DNA of 64,000 nucleotides, taken from positions 27,943,339-28,007,338 of the forward strand of contig CM049316.1 of the NCBI GenBank assembly GCA_026874595.1. The letters are read 5' to 3'. The stretch comes from Sipunculus nudus. Taxonomy: Eukaryota; Annelida; Sipuncula; Golfingiida; Sipunculidae. The notes under the pieces are model-generated. The model worked only from the letters and a program-made list of their open reading frames with translations. It was not told the DNA's origin and did not search any database. Position numbers and translations under genes: made by a program. Below, one piece after another: positions 33,601 through 46,249 of this stretch (positions are counted from its first letter, which is position 1; each line of letters opens with the position of its first letter).

Positions 33601-34169
33601 CTGGTCTGTCACTGATTTAAGTTCCAAAAGGATTGTCGTGCACTGATCAGTCAGTTCTTACAACTAAATGATCATCTGACACCATGGATAATAGAATTAC
33701 TGGTGCCATTAGAGAGGTTAATAGGTATTTTTTGCTGCAAAATCCTCAGTTATTAAAATGGTTAGTTCATTTCGATGGGGAATTGAGGGAGAGGAAGACT
33801 GAATGCTACTGGTGCAGTTCTGTAGCTGTGAGAATAAACGCAATTGTACAGATCCACAGGTAAAATCACATAATCACAAGGTAGACATCTAGGTAACAAT
33901 GTTAATTAAGATCAGAGCTGGGATCAGGTGTGCAAATGAAGTTATAAATACACAAATTCTTACATGGATATATAAAAATACCAGACTGTTTGGGTAGGAT
34001 ACTGATATAAATTTGAGTACAGGATGTCAGTTTCAAATACAACTGCTATATGTCACATAGAAATTCAAGATGAAGATGATAATCAGATGGGATATAAATG
34101 AATGAATAATGAATTTAAACATTGCCGACTAAGTAATCACACATGACATAATAATGCTTATTTGTTCTA
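33601..34169. other. no supported feature
   Basis: AT-rich intronic sequence. No repeat boundary, exon or RNA gene recognised. Confidence 0.4.
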
Positions 34170-34270
34170 CAGTGGAAAAAAAGTGGTTGTAGTTTGAGGA
34201 TGGTCGTATTTGTTAAATTCTGAGTAACCTGCATCTTATATTTGGGACCAAGAAAAGTGTTCGTAATTCA
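34170..34270. mobile_element. mariner-like MITE fragment
   Basis: Starts at TA-CAGTGGAAAA and shares GATGGTCGTATTTGT, AAATTCTGAGTAACC and TTGGGACCAAGAAAAG with the elements at 18,012 and 48,393. The right end is missing. Confidence 0.5.
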
Positions 34271-34782
34271 TCAGTTCAAATTGAATACAAATAAGTGACT
34301 ATATTACAGACTCAATTACAGGTACAAAATTTACATTTTTGCTCTATATATATACAAATGCCAGTTTGAACCCAAATCTAAGAAGGGCTGTCTTTATAAA
34401 TTGATGATCAGTTGTGGTTTCTCACATTTTTGTGATAATACTTTCATACTTATTTGGTTACCAGCTGAAGGTCAGTAGTCATCTCTGGAGATTGCTTATG
34501 GTTTATAATAATATGAACTTGGAGTCCGTAATCATCCAGTAATCACAAGAAGCCAGTTCCATCCCCAGTCACAACCTCTAAAATGAGGTCAAGGTCAAAA
34601 TAAATATGAGGTATAAATCTCTCACCCATCACCAAAAGTCTGTTTTGTAAATTGGCTGTATTTAGGACAATTCCAGGCAGAAGAGAATAAAAAGGAAAGT
34701 GAAAAAGAAAAAAAACTTATTCCTGTAAAAAGGAACCCAACCTCCTCTTTCTAGATCCACCTCTGTTTCTTTATATAAAATA

Positions 34783-35227
34783 GTGGTAGGTGTCGGTTGT
34801 AAAATCATATTTAATGATTAAAAGATAAAAAATGAAGAGTGATTTATTATTAATCAATTATTTTATGTACCATTTGTATTAATCTAAAATATGCTGTATA
34901 AATTATACCTAGAATATTGACAGAGTAAATTCAGTCTAACTCAACATCACACTGAAAGGTCAAGATAATTGCCCAGTTGTTGACACTTAATCGTTGAACA
35001 AGGTTAAGTTTTAATGCTGTTTGCTGTCTTGTGCCCTGTCTTTCTTATATCTCGTTATGTCTTATGTTATAAGAATATTTCATCAGGATAGTTTGACTTC
35101 TTTAGATGTGCATACTCATAATCATGTGTGATTAATGCAGTTAATGCATAAATGCAATCATTTTAGTTAATTATGAAAGAAAACAACCAGTCATTGATGT
35201 AATAGATTAATTTGCAATTGCACACCG
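34783..35227. repeat. ~445-bp interspersed repeat, copy 1
   Basis: Diverged copy of 52,303-52,738. Shared in order: TAGTGGTAGG, GGTTGTAAAATC, AATGATT(A/G)AAAGATAAAAAA, AATTATACCTA(G/A)AATATTG, CATCACACTGAAA, AAGAATATTTCATCAGGATA and TTTGCA..GCACACC. Ends of TAGTGGT/GGTGTG type suggest an old hAT-like element. Confidence 0.7.
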
Positions 35228-36859
35228 CAAATAATCATGTTGAATTTAAAGAGCCAGTCTCACTCCTGTTCCTCAGCATGCTTCACTATATAAAAAGTAG
35301 TGTATCTTAGTGCCAAGGTCAGAAATCTTTTATTTACAGCTGGTGAATTTTTTTTTATTGCTTGATATGTAAAATGGGAAATCAAAGTGACAAGTGACCT
35401 GGTCCCTGCAGTTCAAGATAAATGAGACCTTGGTACAGGAGAAGGAACAATTTGGTTACACCCAGACCTATCAAATTTAATCAACGTGAGTAGGTATGGC
35501 AGAAGGCAGGCATTCCACCTAACTCACACAGATGTAAGGTCACATATATGTTTTACATTTATAGTGTGATGTAGAAACACCAGCAACTTCTGTAGCTTTA
35601 CCTGTCAATCCACTTCTTTATTAGCCCTGTCGGTGTTCAGAGCAAGTTTGACAGTTCATCGATCATGGGGTTACAACCTAATACATAGGTGTTTAACCCC
35701 CTGGGGAGGTTACACCATTCCAGCCTGGTCAGGTCCTCATTAAATATCAATCAGTATCCCAGATCTCATGAATAATTCATGTCAGGTCATGAAAGGTTAA
35801 TGAATTAACCATGATGATTATATATTCCCATGCAGGTGTGCTGGTTCTGTACATTCCTCCAGCTTTCTTTTACATTCATTCTACTTGATCAGGGCTCCCT
35901 GCTGTCCTGGAAATAGAGAAAATGTGTTTCCCTATTTCCACTCAAAGAATTTGAGAAAAATCCCATACCTCAACAAAAAAAAATCTTGAAATTTGATTTT
36001 CCCTGAAGAGTATTTAATATTGTTTTTACACAGAACAATAAGTCATTGTATCATATAATAGTGATAGCTACATCATCTAAAACCAACTTTTCTGCAAAAG
36101 TTTTAAAATAAATTGTCTCGCCTCAAGAAATATGATGGGAGGAATTTCATTTCAACAGAACCATTGCAGTTGTTTGTAAATTACATATGTATCACAGTGA
36201 TGTATATGTTATTACATACTTACTGCTCATATGAACATAAAAAATAAAGAAAATATAAAATATATATCATATTTAGACAATATTACATAGAAGAATATCA
36301 GCATGTTTAAAAAAAATAGATCTTACTATACAGTGCAGCTTTTTGATTTCCAGAAATTGATGTACACACCGATAGAGGAGAGCAAGAGAACGACCCAATA
36401 CAATGTATATTTGGAACAAGGTGACAGTTGCATAGATCATAATTTTCAATAATTTTTAGAAAAAAAAAGAAATAAAAGATATTTCAAAAGAAGCAATGCA
36501 TATGGTTAAATGTTTGACAAATGTGGTTTGAATTAGTGTCTGATATCTTGTATAGAAGTTGGAAAGATTACCTAGATAAAATGACTTTGTAGTACAACAG
36601 TTGATTAATGATCATTAAGACATCACTTACAGTAACACCATAGAATATCACATACCAGAGGGACAAAAAAAGGGTCATAACATGGAATAAAAAACATTCT
36701 ATTGACCAGTTCATTAACACATACAATAAAAAAGTTGATCTGACAAAATCTCTGTGTGAAATTGAGGACACATATGAACAAGGCAGATACAAAGTATTTT
36801 GTATGGGACATGTGAACAGGAACAGGGACTTAACTGATATTAATTAAGTAAGATTGAGC
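35228..36859. other. AT-rich intronic sequence
   Basis: No exon supported. Several short open frames near 36,570-36,810 are AT-rich and without domains. Confidence 0.4.
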
Positions 36860-37912
36860 AGTTGAATAGATACACAGACTGACTTCGTACAGAGTAATTT
36901 ATATGGGACAGTTGAACATACGAACTGTATTTTAAATAATTTCTATGAAACAGTATTGGAAGAATTTCTGTGGCATACTTCAAAGTATGAACTGTATGTG
37001 AAATTAATTTCTGTGTGACATTTAATAGACCAACTGTATTTGAAGTGATTTCTGTGGGACAGTTAAACAGACCAACTGCATTTAAAGTAATTTCTATGGG
37101 ACAGTTGAACATCATTTGTATTTGAAGTGATTTGTATGGGACAGTTAAACCGACCAACTGCATTTGAAGTCATTTCTATGGTACAGTTAAACAGACCAAC
37201 TGTATATATGAAGTCATTTCTATGGGACAGTTAAACATACCAACTGTATTTGAAGTAACTTCTGTTGGACAGTTCAACAGACACAGGACTGAATTGATTA
37301 AATTTATGGGACAGTTCAGCAGATATGGTGAAATTTCTGTGGAATATTTAAACAGACCAACTATATTTGAAGTAAGTTCTGTGGGACCGGTCCACACACT
37401 CACAGACCAAATACACAGTAATTGCTATGGGAAAGTTAACCATATACAAACTGTATTTGCAGTAATTACTGTGGAACAGTTAAACATACCAACTCTATTG
37501 GAAGTAATTGCCGTGGCACAGTTCAACATATGAACTGTATTTGAAGTGATTTCTATGGGACAGCTCAAAACACTAACTTTATTTCATGTTATTTCCATGA
37601 AACAGTTGAACAGACACACAGAATGATTTGATATGAAAAAAAAAATATTTGTGAAGCAGATAGACATTTGACAGTTCTTTGATTCTATTGGACAGTTCAA
37701 AAGACCAACTGTATTTGAAGTAATTTCTATGAGACAGTTCAACAGACACACAGACCGACTTGATACAGAGTAATTTCTTTGGGACAGTTGAACAGACACA
37801 CAGACAGACTTCATATGAGGTAATTTGTATGGGACAGTTCACCAGACACACCGACCAACTTGATACAGAGTAATTTCTATGGGACAGTTGAACAGACACA
37901 CAGACAGACAGA
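36860..37912 (+). repeat. ~1-kb degenerate minisatellite, 42-bp and 50-bp units
   Basis: About 24 diverged tandem copies. The common unit (~42 bp) reads CAGTTAAACAGACCAACTGT then ATTTGAAGTAATTTCTATGG then GA. A longer ~50-bp variant replaces the middle with ACACACAGACCGACTTGATA and CAGAGTAATTTCTATGGGA. The 50-bp type is found at the left edge and clustered at the right end (37,735-37,912). Because 42 is a multiple of three, several ORFs up to 176 codons appear, with repeating NCPIEITSNTVG-like peptides. They are artefacts. Confidence 0.95.
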
Positions 37913-38250
37913 TGTGGAGTATTGCAGGCAGATCGGGAGTGATCGGGAGGATTATGAGCTTGCTGCCATGGTAGCCCCATCAGACAGGTGGCCTGGCTGT
38001 CAGTGGTTACTGATTGATGGTCCTGGCAGCCCGGGATATACAGGACATAATGAAGATCTATAGCGGCACCATGACATGTGCTCCCACTGACATGCCTACT
38101 TATCTCCACAAGTTATTAGGACTTGTGGGGCTACTCTGGTCGGTGTGTTTATTCCGTGGACATCAGTGGCTTTGGGACCCGGTAGTCAGGCACCGGGGCC
38201 AAGCACGGCAGCTATAACCTGGCCACTTGTGATGCACTCTTTCCAGACCT
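37913..38250 (+). promoter_or_regulatory. candidate intronic cis-regulatory block D
   Basis: GC-rich, non-repetitive block abutting the minisatellite. Contains an exact TGATTGATGG at 38,011-38,020, 8 bases after CTGTCA (the complement of the Meis/TALE site TGACAG) at 37,997-38,002. The clustering resembles Hox-Pbx-Meis elements. Function is inferred. Confidence 0.4.
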
Positions 38251-38618
38251 TCCTGGAATTACTTGTAAATTAAATGTCCCTGAGACAAACCCCAGACAAA
38301 TATTGCTAACATATTGGTTAATGAAGTCTCTACTGCTCCTTCTTCTTTTTATGTGGTTGTTTTGCGACGCTGGCTAAACCAGAGTGACAGCCACACTAAA
38401 TCAAATGTAAGATCTCATGCTGTACTATATTTTTAGCTTGACTAATGGTTCTGGGGGCCTGAGTGACTACTCTCTGTCCATCAGCCAGCATGGTTTTTTT
38501 TAAATATACATTAACAAGACTTGTTATATCCAGTCTGCAAGGCAACCCCATAATTGTATTTGAATGTCAAAGCCAAGGTAGTTAACTTTCTATATATTGA
38601 ATGTATGGTAACTTAGGT

Positions 38619-38692
38619 CATTGATCATATCAAATAGAAATAGGGTCAAAGTGACCAATCATATAACATAGAATTAGGGTCAAAGTGACCAA
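38619..38692 (+). repeat. short tandem duplication
   Basis: Two consecutive copies of a ~42-bp segment ending TTAGGGTCAAAGTGACCAA, with the palindrome-like GGTCAAAGTGACC in each. Confidence 0.75.
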
Positions 38693-39104
38693 CTTTTTGT
38701 ATATTCAAAGATAATATCTATGTTTCAGTTTGGACACCAAGAAAAATCAAATCATCCCGATGAATTAACCAATGGAATTTATTCTTCTATCTTTGCTTCC
38801 TCCTCTGTCATATCTTCATCATCAGAGCATGATCCATAAAAGCACTTAGTAGAGTACATTATACCTCAGCAAAGTTAAAATAATCCTGCTGGACACAGGT
38901 AAAAACATAACCTCCTTGACAGGGTTCAAAAGGTTAATACAGAATACATGTGTATTTGTAAAGATATTAATATTGATTGGGCACAGTCTTGACTGATTTA
39001 TATTTTATTTTATATTTCTTTTGGTGGAGGCAACCGCCTACCATTTTTAATGCTTGCTTAACTTAGTGCTATGTACATCTGCAGAATTCAATTCCAGTTT
39101 TGGA

Positions 39105-39400
39105 CAACGTAATCGGGTGTTACACATGAATATCCTGGCATCAACCTGGCTCAGTGTACTACACCCAGGGGTCCCGGGTGTGTAATCATAACCATTGCTG
39201 GGTTATAACACCAAGGAAACCCCAGAAATGCACACTGGTTTGTAAGTGAAACACAATTTTGGGGCACAGTCTTCCCATTAAGCCAGCAGAGCGCTCACCC
39301 TTGATGAGGCTGACAGTGAAAGATCATCCTTGGCAGAAATTCAAACTCACGATCTCCCAGTTTTGAGCCCTTTGCTCTTCCCCTAGACCACAAAAAAAGT
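39105..39400 (-). mobile_element. SINE copy 2 (shared-core family)
   Basis: Minus-strand copy with a tRNA-like head (GTGGTCTAGGGGAAGAGC...GATCGTGAGTTTGAATTTC). Its core GAGCGCTCTGCTGGCTTAAT then GGGAAGACTGTGCCCCAAAA matches copies at 10.0, 40.3, 60.4 and 62.4 kb. Confidence 0.7.
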
Positions 39401-40319
39401 GGTCACTTAGAATTGTAATTTAGAGTTAACACATTTCCAGAAGTTAGCAAATGAAATTAAGTGGATGTCACATAATTAACAAATGAACTTTTAAGTCCGT
39501 CAATAGTACCGGAAACATGGTCAGATTAGTAATTAAAGCTTTATCTACAAATTAAAGTCTTGGTTTTGATATACATCCACACTGTTTAACAGTGTGGTCA
39601 TTTTGTTTTACTCCGTTTCATATATATTATCATTCAGGTATTAAGACCTATGGGATTCACTGGTGTTTCATGTTTTACAAATTTGACCTTATCATTACTA
39701 AACTAAGGAATGCAATAACAGGATCATATTTTTATTAAGTTAGGTTTGTTGCCATGGAAGAGGATTCAAGGTTGGAGTGCTAGCACATAACAACCCACAG
39801 GTGTGATTGTGGAAAAGATCAATTTTCAACAAAAGAATTGGTGTCCTTTCAAACCATTCAATTAGAGGGAAAGGCTTAAATTTAATTTAGTGTAGCAAAT
39901 TATATATTTATGTGTCATTTAATGGGCTGCATTATTGACTTTATTAGGTAATAAGTAATTACTTCACTCACTACCCGCATGATTTAAAAGCAGCAGAAAC
40001 AGATAAGATAACATAACTTCTATGGTAAATCAGCTTAATGGCAGTAGCAATAGGTGATTTTTGTCATAATGATACACTTCATTTAAAATCAGTTTGTATT
40101 ATCAGTTGGTATGTAATTATATTTTTATAAGGGACGAGGTGTGAAATCAACAACTGCTCATAGGATTTCTGGGATTATCATATGCTTCTGCAGAATTAAT
40201 TGTATATATATTTTTTTATCTCTAACACTTTGAATGGATGAGCATGAGCTGATTTGAGAGCTATCTCTTGATTTACATTCAGATGTGGATATATCAGAAT
40301 TCATTAAAAGGAAAAAGTA

Positions 40320-40545
40320 CATCATGAGTTCAAATCACAGCTGAGAAGGGGTGAGATTTTCACAGTCAGGCCCCATCCAGAGAGCGCTCTGCTGGCTAAA
40401 TTAGATTGAGAAGCCTGTGCCCAACAGCTGGGTATCACTCACAAACGAGTGCATCTTTGGAGGGTTCTTCAGTGTTATGATCCAGCAGTGGGGATGATTA
40501 CACACCCAGGTGCAGCAGACAGCAGGTGACTGTAGGATACGAAAA
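40320..40545 (+). mobile_element. SINE copy 3 (shared-core family)
   Basis: Plus-strand copy with B-box-like GAGTTCAAATCACAGC, then the core GAGAGCGCTCTGCTGGCTAA, GCCTGTGCCCAACAGCTGGG and TATCACTCACAAACGAG, then GATGATTACACACCCAGG at the 3' end. Confidence 0.7.
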
Positions 40546-40929
40546 AACATGCTAGGAAGCGAGGGCTGCTGCCCTTGTCAAGTAATCCGAAATGGAAATG
40601 GAACTCTGTAGATGTACATACTTAGACTAAGAATTAGATAAGACAGCATTAAAAAAAATTGAGACAGGCACTAAAAAACAATAAAGAAACAATATCACAG
40701 CTGTGCAACCTGTGGAAGAAAGTAGTGTTTATCTCCTATTGTGAATGAAGAATTTGCAAGATTAAAAAAATTAAGGTAACTCTGTAATTGAAAGCTGCTT
40801 TTTGGTGATGAATTAGCTGAGAGGGGACTGATGTAAAGAGAGCTGTTTGACGAGAACACAGACAAGCAGACAGCCAGGAAGAATATTTCCTGCAGGCCAG
40901 TTGGTACACAGTACCACAACTTTTATACA

Positions 40930-41230
40930 TGGGGGTGTCATAATTGTCAGCCTCTAGGACGATATGTTACCTGCTGGGTTTTATGGCAGGCACATCTGAG
41001 GCTTTTTGTTGGTCATATTTTGGAGATCAAAGTGGCTTAGTGCGCTTCATTAGCTAAGTTATGGTGAACATAAAACAGAGTCAGCCCAGGGGGGATAATG
41101 AGCCAATGTCAGAGTCTAGGGCACAAGCATGACACACCAAGCTGCCATCTTTGATGGCCACAATTTTCTGACAGGCAGGAAAGCTTATAGTTTCAGCCTA
41201 GGGGCTGTTAATTGTTTCAATGTGTTCTTC
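40930..41230 (+). promoter_or_regulatory. candidate intronic cis-regulatory block E
   Basis: Complex non-repetitive sequence with no ORF. Has CCCAGGGGGGATAATGAGCC and GCTGCCATCTTTGATGGCCA (the latter partly palindromic) and a TGACAG site near 41,170. Inference only. Confidence 0.25.
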
Positions 41231-41374
41231 TTCCTTGTGCCCCTCTTTGAAACAAGCCAGGAAACTGGTTTATCTTTCATTAATATTTGATCAGGTAAAA
41301 TATATTTTTTTCATTGTTGCCTCACAGGCTTCCAAGGTGTTAAAGTGGAAACATAAACCATATGCCCGCAACAT

Positions 41375-41480
41375 AATTGAGTGGTTAATGCATCAAATCA
41401 TCACACCAGTTGACTGGGGTTTTAGGTTCGAATCTCACATAAACATCCTGAAATTGGAATTACTTTTAAACTCTCAGATT
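41375..41480 (+). mobile_element. degenerate tRNA-Ser/Leu-like sequence or SINE head
   Basis: GAGTGGTTAATGC at about 41,380-41,392 matches the A-box of Ser/Leu-type tRNAs (GAGTGGTTAAGGC). GGTTCGAATC at 41,425-41,434 is a near-perfect B-box at tRNA-like spacing. The acceptor stem does not pair, so this is not an intact tRNA gene. Confidence 0.6.
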
Positions 41481-41499
41481 ATCAGGTGAATGTGTAAAT

Positions 41500-41945
41500 G
41501 TAATGCATGACTCGAGTCCAGACTTGCATCTGGATTTCAATGCACTTTTTTAAGGACTTGGTCTTGGACTCAAAGGTCTTGGACTAAGACTTGTTCTCAG
41601 ACTCTGAGGCAGGTACTTACATTTCAAGTCCAGTAGCTCTGTTATATACCCTGAAGACTTGTAAACAAAACTTGTATACAAAAAGACTGCACTTGCCAAT
41701 CTTTAGTTCAGCATCGAGAGCTGAGGATAATGTAACTTTCATGTAAAAACATGTATTAACTAACTAAAAAATACACAAGATAATCTTTAATTTCAATTTA
41801 AAATTTCTGTTTAAAAGGAGGTTTGTACTGATACTCGAACACAGGTCTCCAAGTGACTCAAACTAGAAAAATGTGGACTTGGACCCCTACCTAAAGGCCT
41901 TGGACTCAGACTTGCTGAGTTGAGGCTGTCACAGTCCAGTTCTTG
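41500..41945. repeat. repeat rich in GACTTGGACTC motifs
   Basis: Left part (GACTCGAGTCCAGACTTG, CTTGGACTCAAAGG) and right part (GTGGACTTGGACCCC, CCTTGGACTCAGACTTG) carry related, partly inverted motifs, as in a TIR transposon. Ends not resolved. Confidence 0.5.
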
Positions 41946-42399
41946 ACTAACTGCCTGCAAAAACATGAATTGATTCTTCAGTTGATGATGATTTTCTAGA
42001 GATTGAAAAAAAAATCAATAATTTAAATTTCACTTGAGTATTTTACAAATTTAATGTTGTCTAGAACCATTTATCTTTAAAAAATCATTCGTTTGAATAT
42101 ATTCTTTGTCTTCATAAATGTTTAGATTATCAGTATGCCTTGAACAGTATATTTGTTTTGTAACGCTGAGGATGAGACACATATAAAGAAAAATAAAACT
42201 GACTGTAAATATCCAAAATTTAAGATTCATAATTGAGGTTAAATTAGATAAATGTTAGATCAAAAAATGAAAGATAGACATCAAGGGAAATAAAATACAC
42301 AAAATCATGAAAAATATACAAGAACATGAGTAATTTTCTTGTTAATGGAAAATTATGTTTAAAAAAAAAGACTAGTAATTACAATCAGTTTATATGACT

Positions 42400-42640
42400 T
42401 GTCTCTGCAGGAACGTACAGGCTGTTGGTGCCAGTGAGCTCATCAAATAGGCTTACTTTATTCACAATGAGTTTTGTGCCATTAGAATAAAAACACCACC
42501 ATTTGGAATAATTAAGATCAGAAGGCAAGACAGAGATTGTCCATTGTATAGCTGTTAGTTTCCTGATGAGGCAGGTTGGCCGTTTTTGTTTAAATTAGCT
42601 CATAGAGTTGCCACGATTTTTCTCTACACATTTTATATAT
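42400..42640 (+). promoter_or_regulatory. candidate intronic cis-regulatory block F
   Basis: Non-repetitive, complex sequence (GAACGTACAGGCTGTTGGTG through GGCAGGTTGGCCG). No ORF or repeat. Inference only. Confidence 0.2.
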
Positions 42641-42969
42641 ATGAGGTTTCGTTCTTTTTTCTCGGCTTATTTAAGAGTTTTCTCAACCCACTATTTCCAC
42701 CCTGGGTCATTGATGTTTATAAGTTTTAGTCAGTTGTGTTGGTTTATGTTCCTGTACATTTTACATTCGTTATTGATTTATTGTTTGAAATGTCACATAG
42801 AAGTAGTACATTTTACACACAGAGAACGTCTGGTTTCTTTCTGGTGTATTTTCCTAGTCAATGTCAGATGGATAGATTCTTTCTGTAAACTAATTGCTTA
42901 ATGAAATGATTATGAAAAAAAAAAGAAATTTTTCCTTAAAGATAATATTTGCTTAATTATACTAGAGTG

Positions 42970-43390
42970 TAGGGATGAAACGGGTACAAAATTTTGGACT
43001 CAAGTACTCGATAGGCATTACCCGACTCGGACTCGAGTACTCTTTACCATGGCAACGCTGTAAAGTTAAACAGACACTTGTTTATGCAAAACATACATAA
43101 ATTTGACTTCGTGACTCCAGACGAAGGAATAGATATAGATACTAAAATTTAACAGAGTGTAAAAAATCCATTCGAATGCATATAAATAATAAATGTGAAT
43201 CTCTTCGAAATTCAACTGTACAGTATGATTGTTACTTCGATAATGAATAAATAGGCCGAGACTGCCAGTAAATTTGCCGTAATATTCATATATGCATGTA
43301 CATACACGAGTACTCGAGTCCCAAATTTGGACTCGGGTACTCGGTAAGTATTACCCGGACTCGAGTACTTGAGTACTCCTTTCAGCCCTA
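42970..43390. mobile_element. hAT-like MITE with perfect 8-bp target duplication
   Basis: 421-bp element, ends TAGGGATGAAAC and the complement of TAGGGCTGAAAG. It is flanked by identical CTAGAGTG at 42,962-42,969 and 43,391-43,398. Both arms are packed with GACTCGAGTACTC-type palindromic words. No transposase. Confidence 0.9.
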
Positions 43391-44229
43391 CTAGAGTGGA
43401 ACCCATCTGGAAGACCACCTGTCTAAAGAAGACTTATCTGTGAATTATGATTAAATAAGAATAAATCCTACAATACCTCACAATATCTGTTTCAGCCATT
43501 GTATCATGACCTGTGTCACAGTTGATTACTGCATGTTTTGACAATTATTGCTTGTTTGCACGATCCGGTTCCGATACCATCCACAGATTAGGTTTTGATT
43601 AACAAACCTTGTTTCCAGAGGTGTGATAACTATTCTGTTCGTGCAGATGCATCTTACCCTCTTGTTCATCCAAATTAATAGGGCATTGTTTTCCCCCAAG
43701 GATTTCATATTTGCAACTATTTCCCATTTGAGATTATCATGAAATGAAAAGGAAACCACAGTATATGGAAAAATATGAAACCAAGAATTCTTTAAAAATA
43801 ACATATATAATTAATGGCATTAGGTTTTCTTCTTCCTAATGTGGTAGAGAGTTCACCCAGCACCCCATAGACCTATCGTTTGCGGAGAAAAAAAATTACC
43901 CAGCAGACTTATTCCAATTCATTTACCCCCATAGTTAACCAGTTTTAAACACCTGTCAAGTCCTAATTTCTTTAAGTTATTGGGTTGTCCCAGTGAACAG
44001 AGGGTTTGCTCACAGTGACAGCAGCCTGAGTTTCAAATCCCTGTACAGAATGTCTATTCAGAATATTTTCATCTTGCTATCATTTTGGATTATTCCGTGT
44101 GGATGTATTTTGCCCACTGCCTAGGATCCTTAACTTATTTTTTTATACAAACATTTTTTCTCCAATTCAATATAAGTAGGAAAGCAAATCATGTAATATT
44201 TTAACCTTTGGTTCTTACCACATCAACAC

Positions 44230-44470
44230 TTCATACTTGTGAAATCTTTGATGGATCTCCATGTCAGTGGTGCAGCCAGTCTTTATGTTAATTGTCTGTT
44301 GTCAAGGCAATCTCCTTGAGATGTCCTTAATCCATAATGTTTCAGACAAATCCACAGTTCAACGAGCTCCTTCCGATGGGGCCTTAACATTAAATTGCAA
44401 TTTTATTGTCTCCCCTCTGAGACACCGTGAATGGGAAATATTATACTTGGATAATGTAAGTAAATCTGAC
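44230..44470 (+). promoter_or_regulatory. candidate intronic cis-regulatory block G
   Basis: Complex sequence with CCTTAACATTAAATTGCAAT and CTCCCCTCTGAGACACCGTG, free of recognisable repeats. Two overlapping short ORFs on opposite strands have no domain. Inferred regulatory at best. Confidence 0.25.
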
Positions 44471-45399
44471 ATTGACCAAATGGATATTTGGAGTAGATAC
44501 AGTATAATAATGTAACACTTTTGTAAATCCATGAACTCATCTCTGAACTTAAGTTGACTTTGGTACACAGATTTTCTGCTTGAATTTTCTTTTTCTCTTT
44601 TTTTTTCCTCATGTGGAAAACTGCATGTTGAACAAAACATTTATTTTATTTAATTTGCAGGATTTATCCTTTACACTGTTCTAACTAACATTGATGCAAA
44701 ACTGCATTGTAGGTATTAAGATAATCATATTTCTAAAAAGATACTAGGAGGTTGAATTGTGAAACAGTTTGAAATAGTAAGATCTGACTAGTGTACATGT
44801 TGATAAGTTGAAATTTGCACCGTGTCTAATTTTACATTATTTAGTTTGTATCTCTTACCTAAAAAGATAAGGTAAGTTATAGTTATTTCTTCCATTTATG
44901 TGCCTTGAACCACGAATGAAGAAGGGGTCTGCCCAGCTTGGACTTCCTCACAATTATGTGGGCACACAATTTTTTCCCTGTTCTTCCACATCAAAATTCT
45001 GGAGCAATTTATATATGGATCTGGCTTATATTTGATACTTAACATTAGTTAAAATATCCAACAAACTTATGTGAAGGATTTATTTACAAATCTGAAACTT
45101 ATATATGATTTTTTTACAACACAAGCCAGAAAGATAAAATTATATAAAACATTTGGTTTTGGAAATGTTTAATATCATGTAAATGAACTAGGGAAGATTT
45201 ATATACAGCATAAATATATATATTTATATATTTTATCTAGGACCTAAGTGGCTGTGTTATTCTTATTTTCTGTTTCAATTTGGTTCCCATTTAGCCATAA
45301 TTCTACCAATTGAAGTCCAATATTTGGTTGTCTTTGAGAGGAAATAGGAAAATGACAACAGTACTACATTGTAATGATGATGAGACAGGGAGAAGAGGT

Positions 45400-45770
45400 T
45401 CATATTGCCCCACTCGGTGAATCAACATGGAAGTAGATGAAACAGTTGTTCAATTTCTTTCCCCACTTGACACCTGTTTAATACTCAAGATAGGACGAGC
45501 TGGGATTTGATGAATATACAACCTGAACTGTTTGTATTACCTGAGATAACAAGTGGCGTGAAATCATCGGCTGTGTTCATCCCCAGTGATAAGATATTTC
45601 AAGTGGACAGGTTTATAAGCTTATTTGGGAACTATAAGCTTTTATGTGAATTATGCTTCGTCTACCTGTGGAATAAAAGATATCACAAGTTTTCACCGTC
45701 ATATAACCAATTTAGTTGCGTTATAAAATCTATAAAAAAAACTGGTTATTACATATCTGCTGCATAGTAT
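45400..45770 (+). promoter_or_regulatory. candidate intronic cis-regulatory block H
   Basis: Non-repetitive block with CACTTGA and CAAGTGG/AAGTGG words (NK2-type) and an 86-codon open frame without domain features. No splice-site pair makes it a convincing exon. Confidence 0.25.
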
Positions 45771-46249
45771 ATATAATCTTGGGAATGCCTTTTTTATGGT
45801 TATAAGTGTATTTAAATTATTGCTTCTTTATTTCTCCTGGATTCTTTCTACAAAAATGTTACAAAATGTTACACAGAACCCAAAGTAAAAACCACAGTCT
45901 GTGTGACACATTGCAAATAAATTACAATTAAGTATAAGGTTTTAAAAAAGCCTAGGTTATACCAGGTTACGGTAGATGTATAATATTTCAGAGTAAACTC
46001 AGAAATGGACCCAAAGTCTGAAATTCTAATTATCAATATATTTCATTTCCTATATATAAATATTATTCTGTGAAAAGTAGGGGGGATGATTACATTGACC
46101 ATCCGCAGCCCTTGCTAGAAAGTGGATGGATATATACCCCCCCCCCTCATCCCCCCTGTATCGACGCCCCTGCAAAAGTAAAATGGTTGCTATGAAAGAG
46201 TGGTCATGTCACAGGGGTGGCCATTAAACAGGTTTTCACCGTATTCATC

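Noticed and set aside
36840-38109. ORFs of 67-176 codons on both strands with repeating peptides
   Set aside because: They arise from the 42-bp minisatellite, whose length is a multiple of three. Both strands and more than one frame stay open, and no domain or splice context exists.
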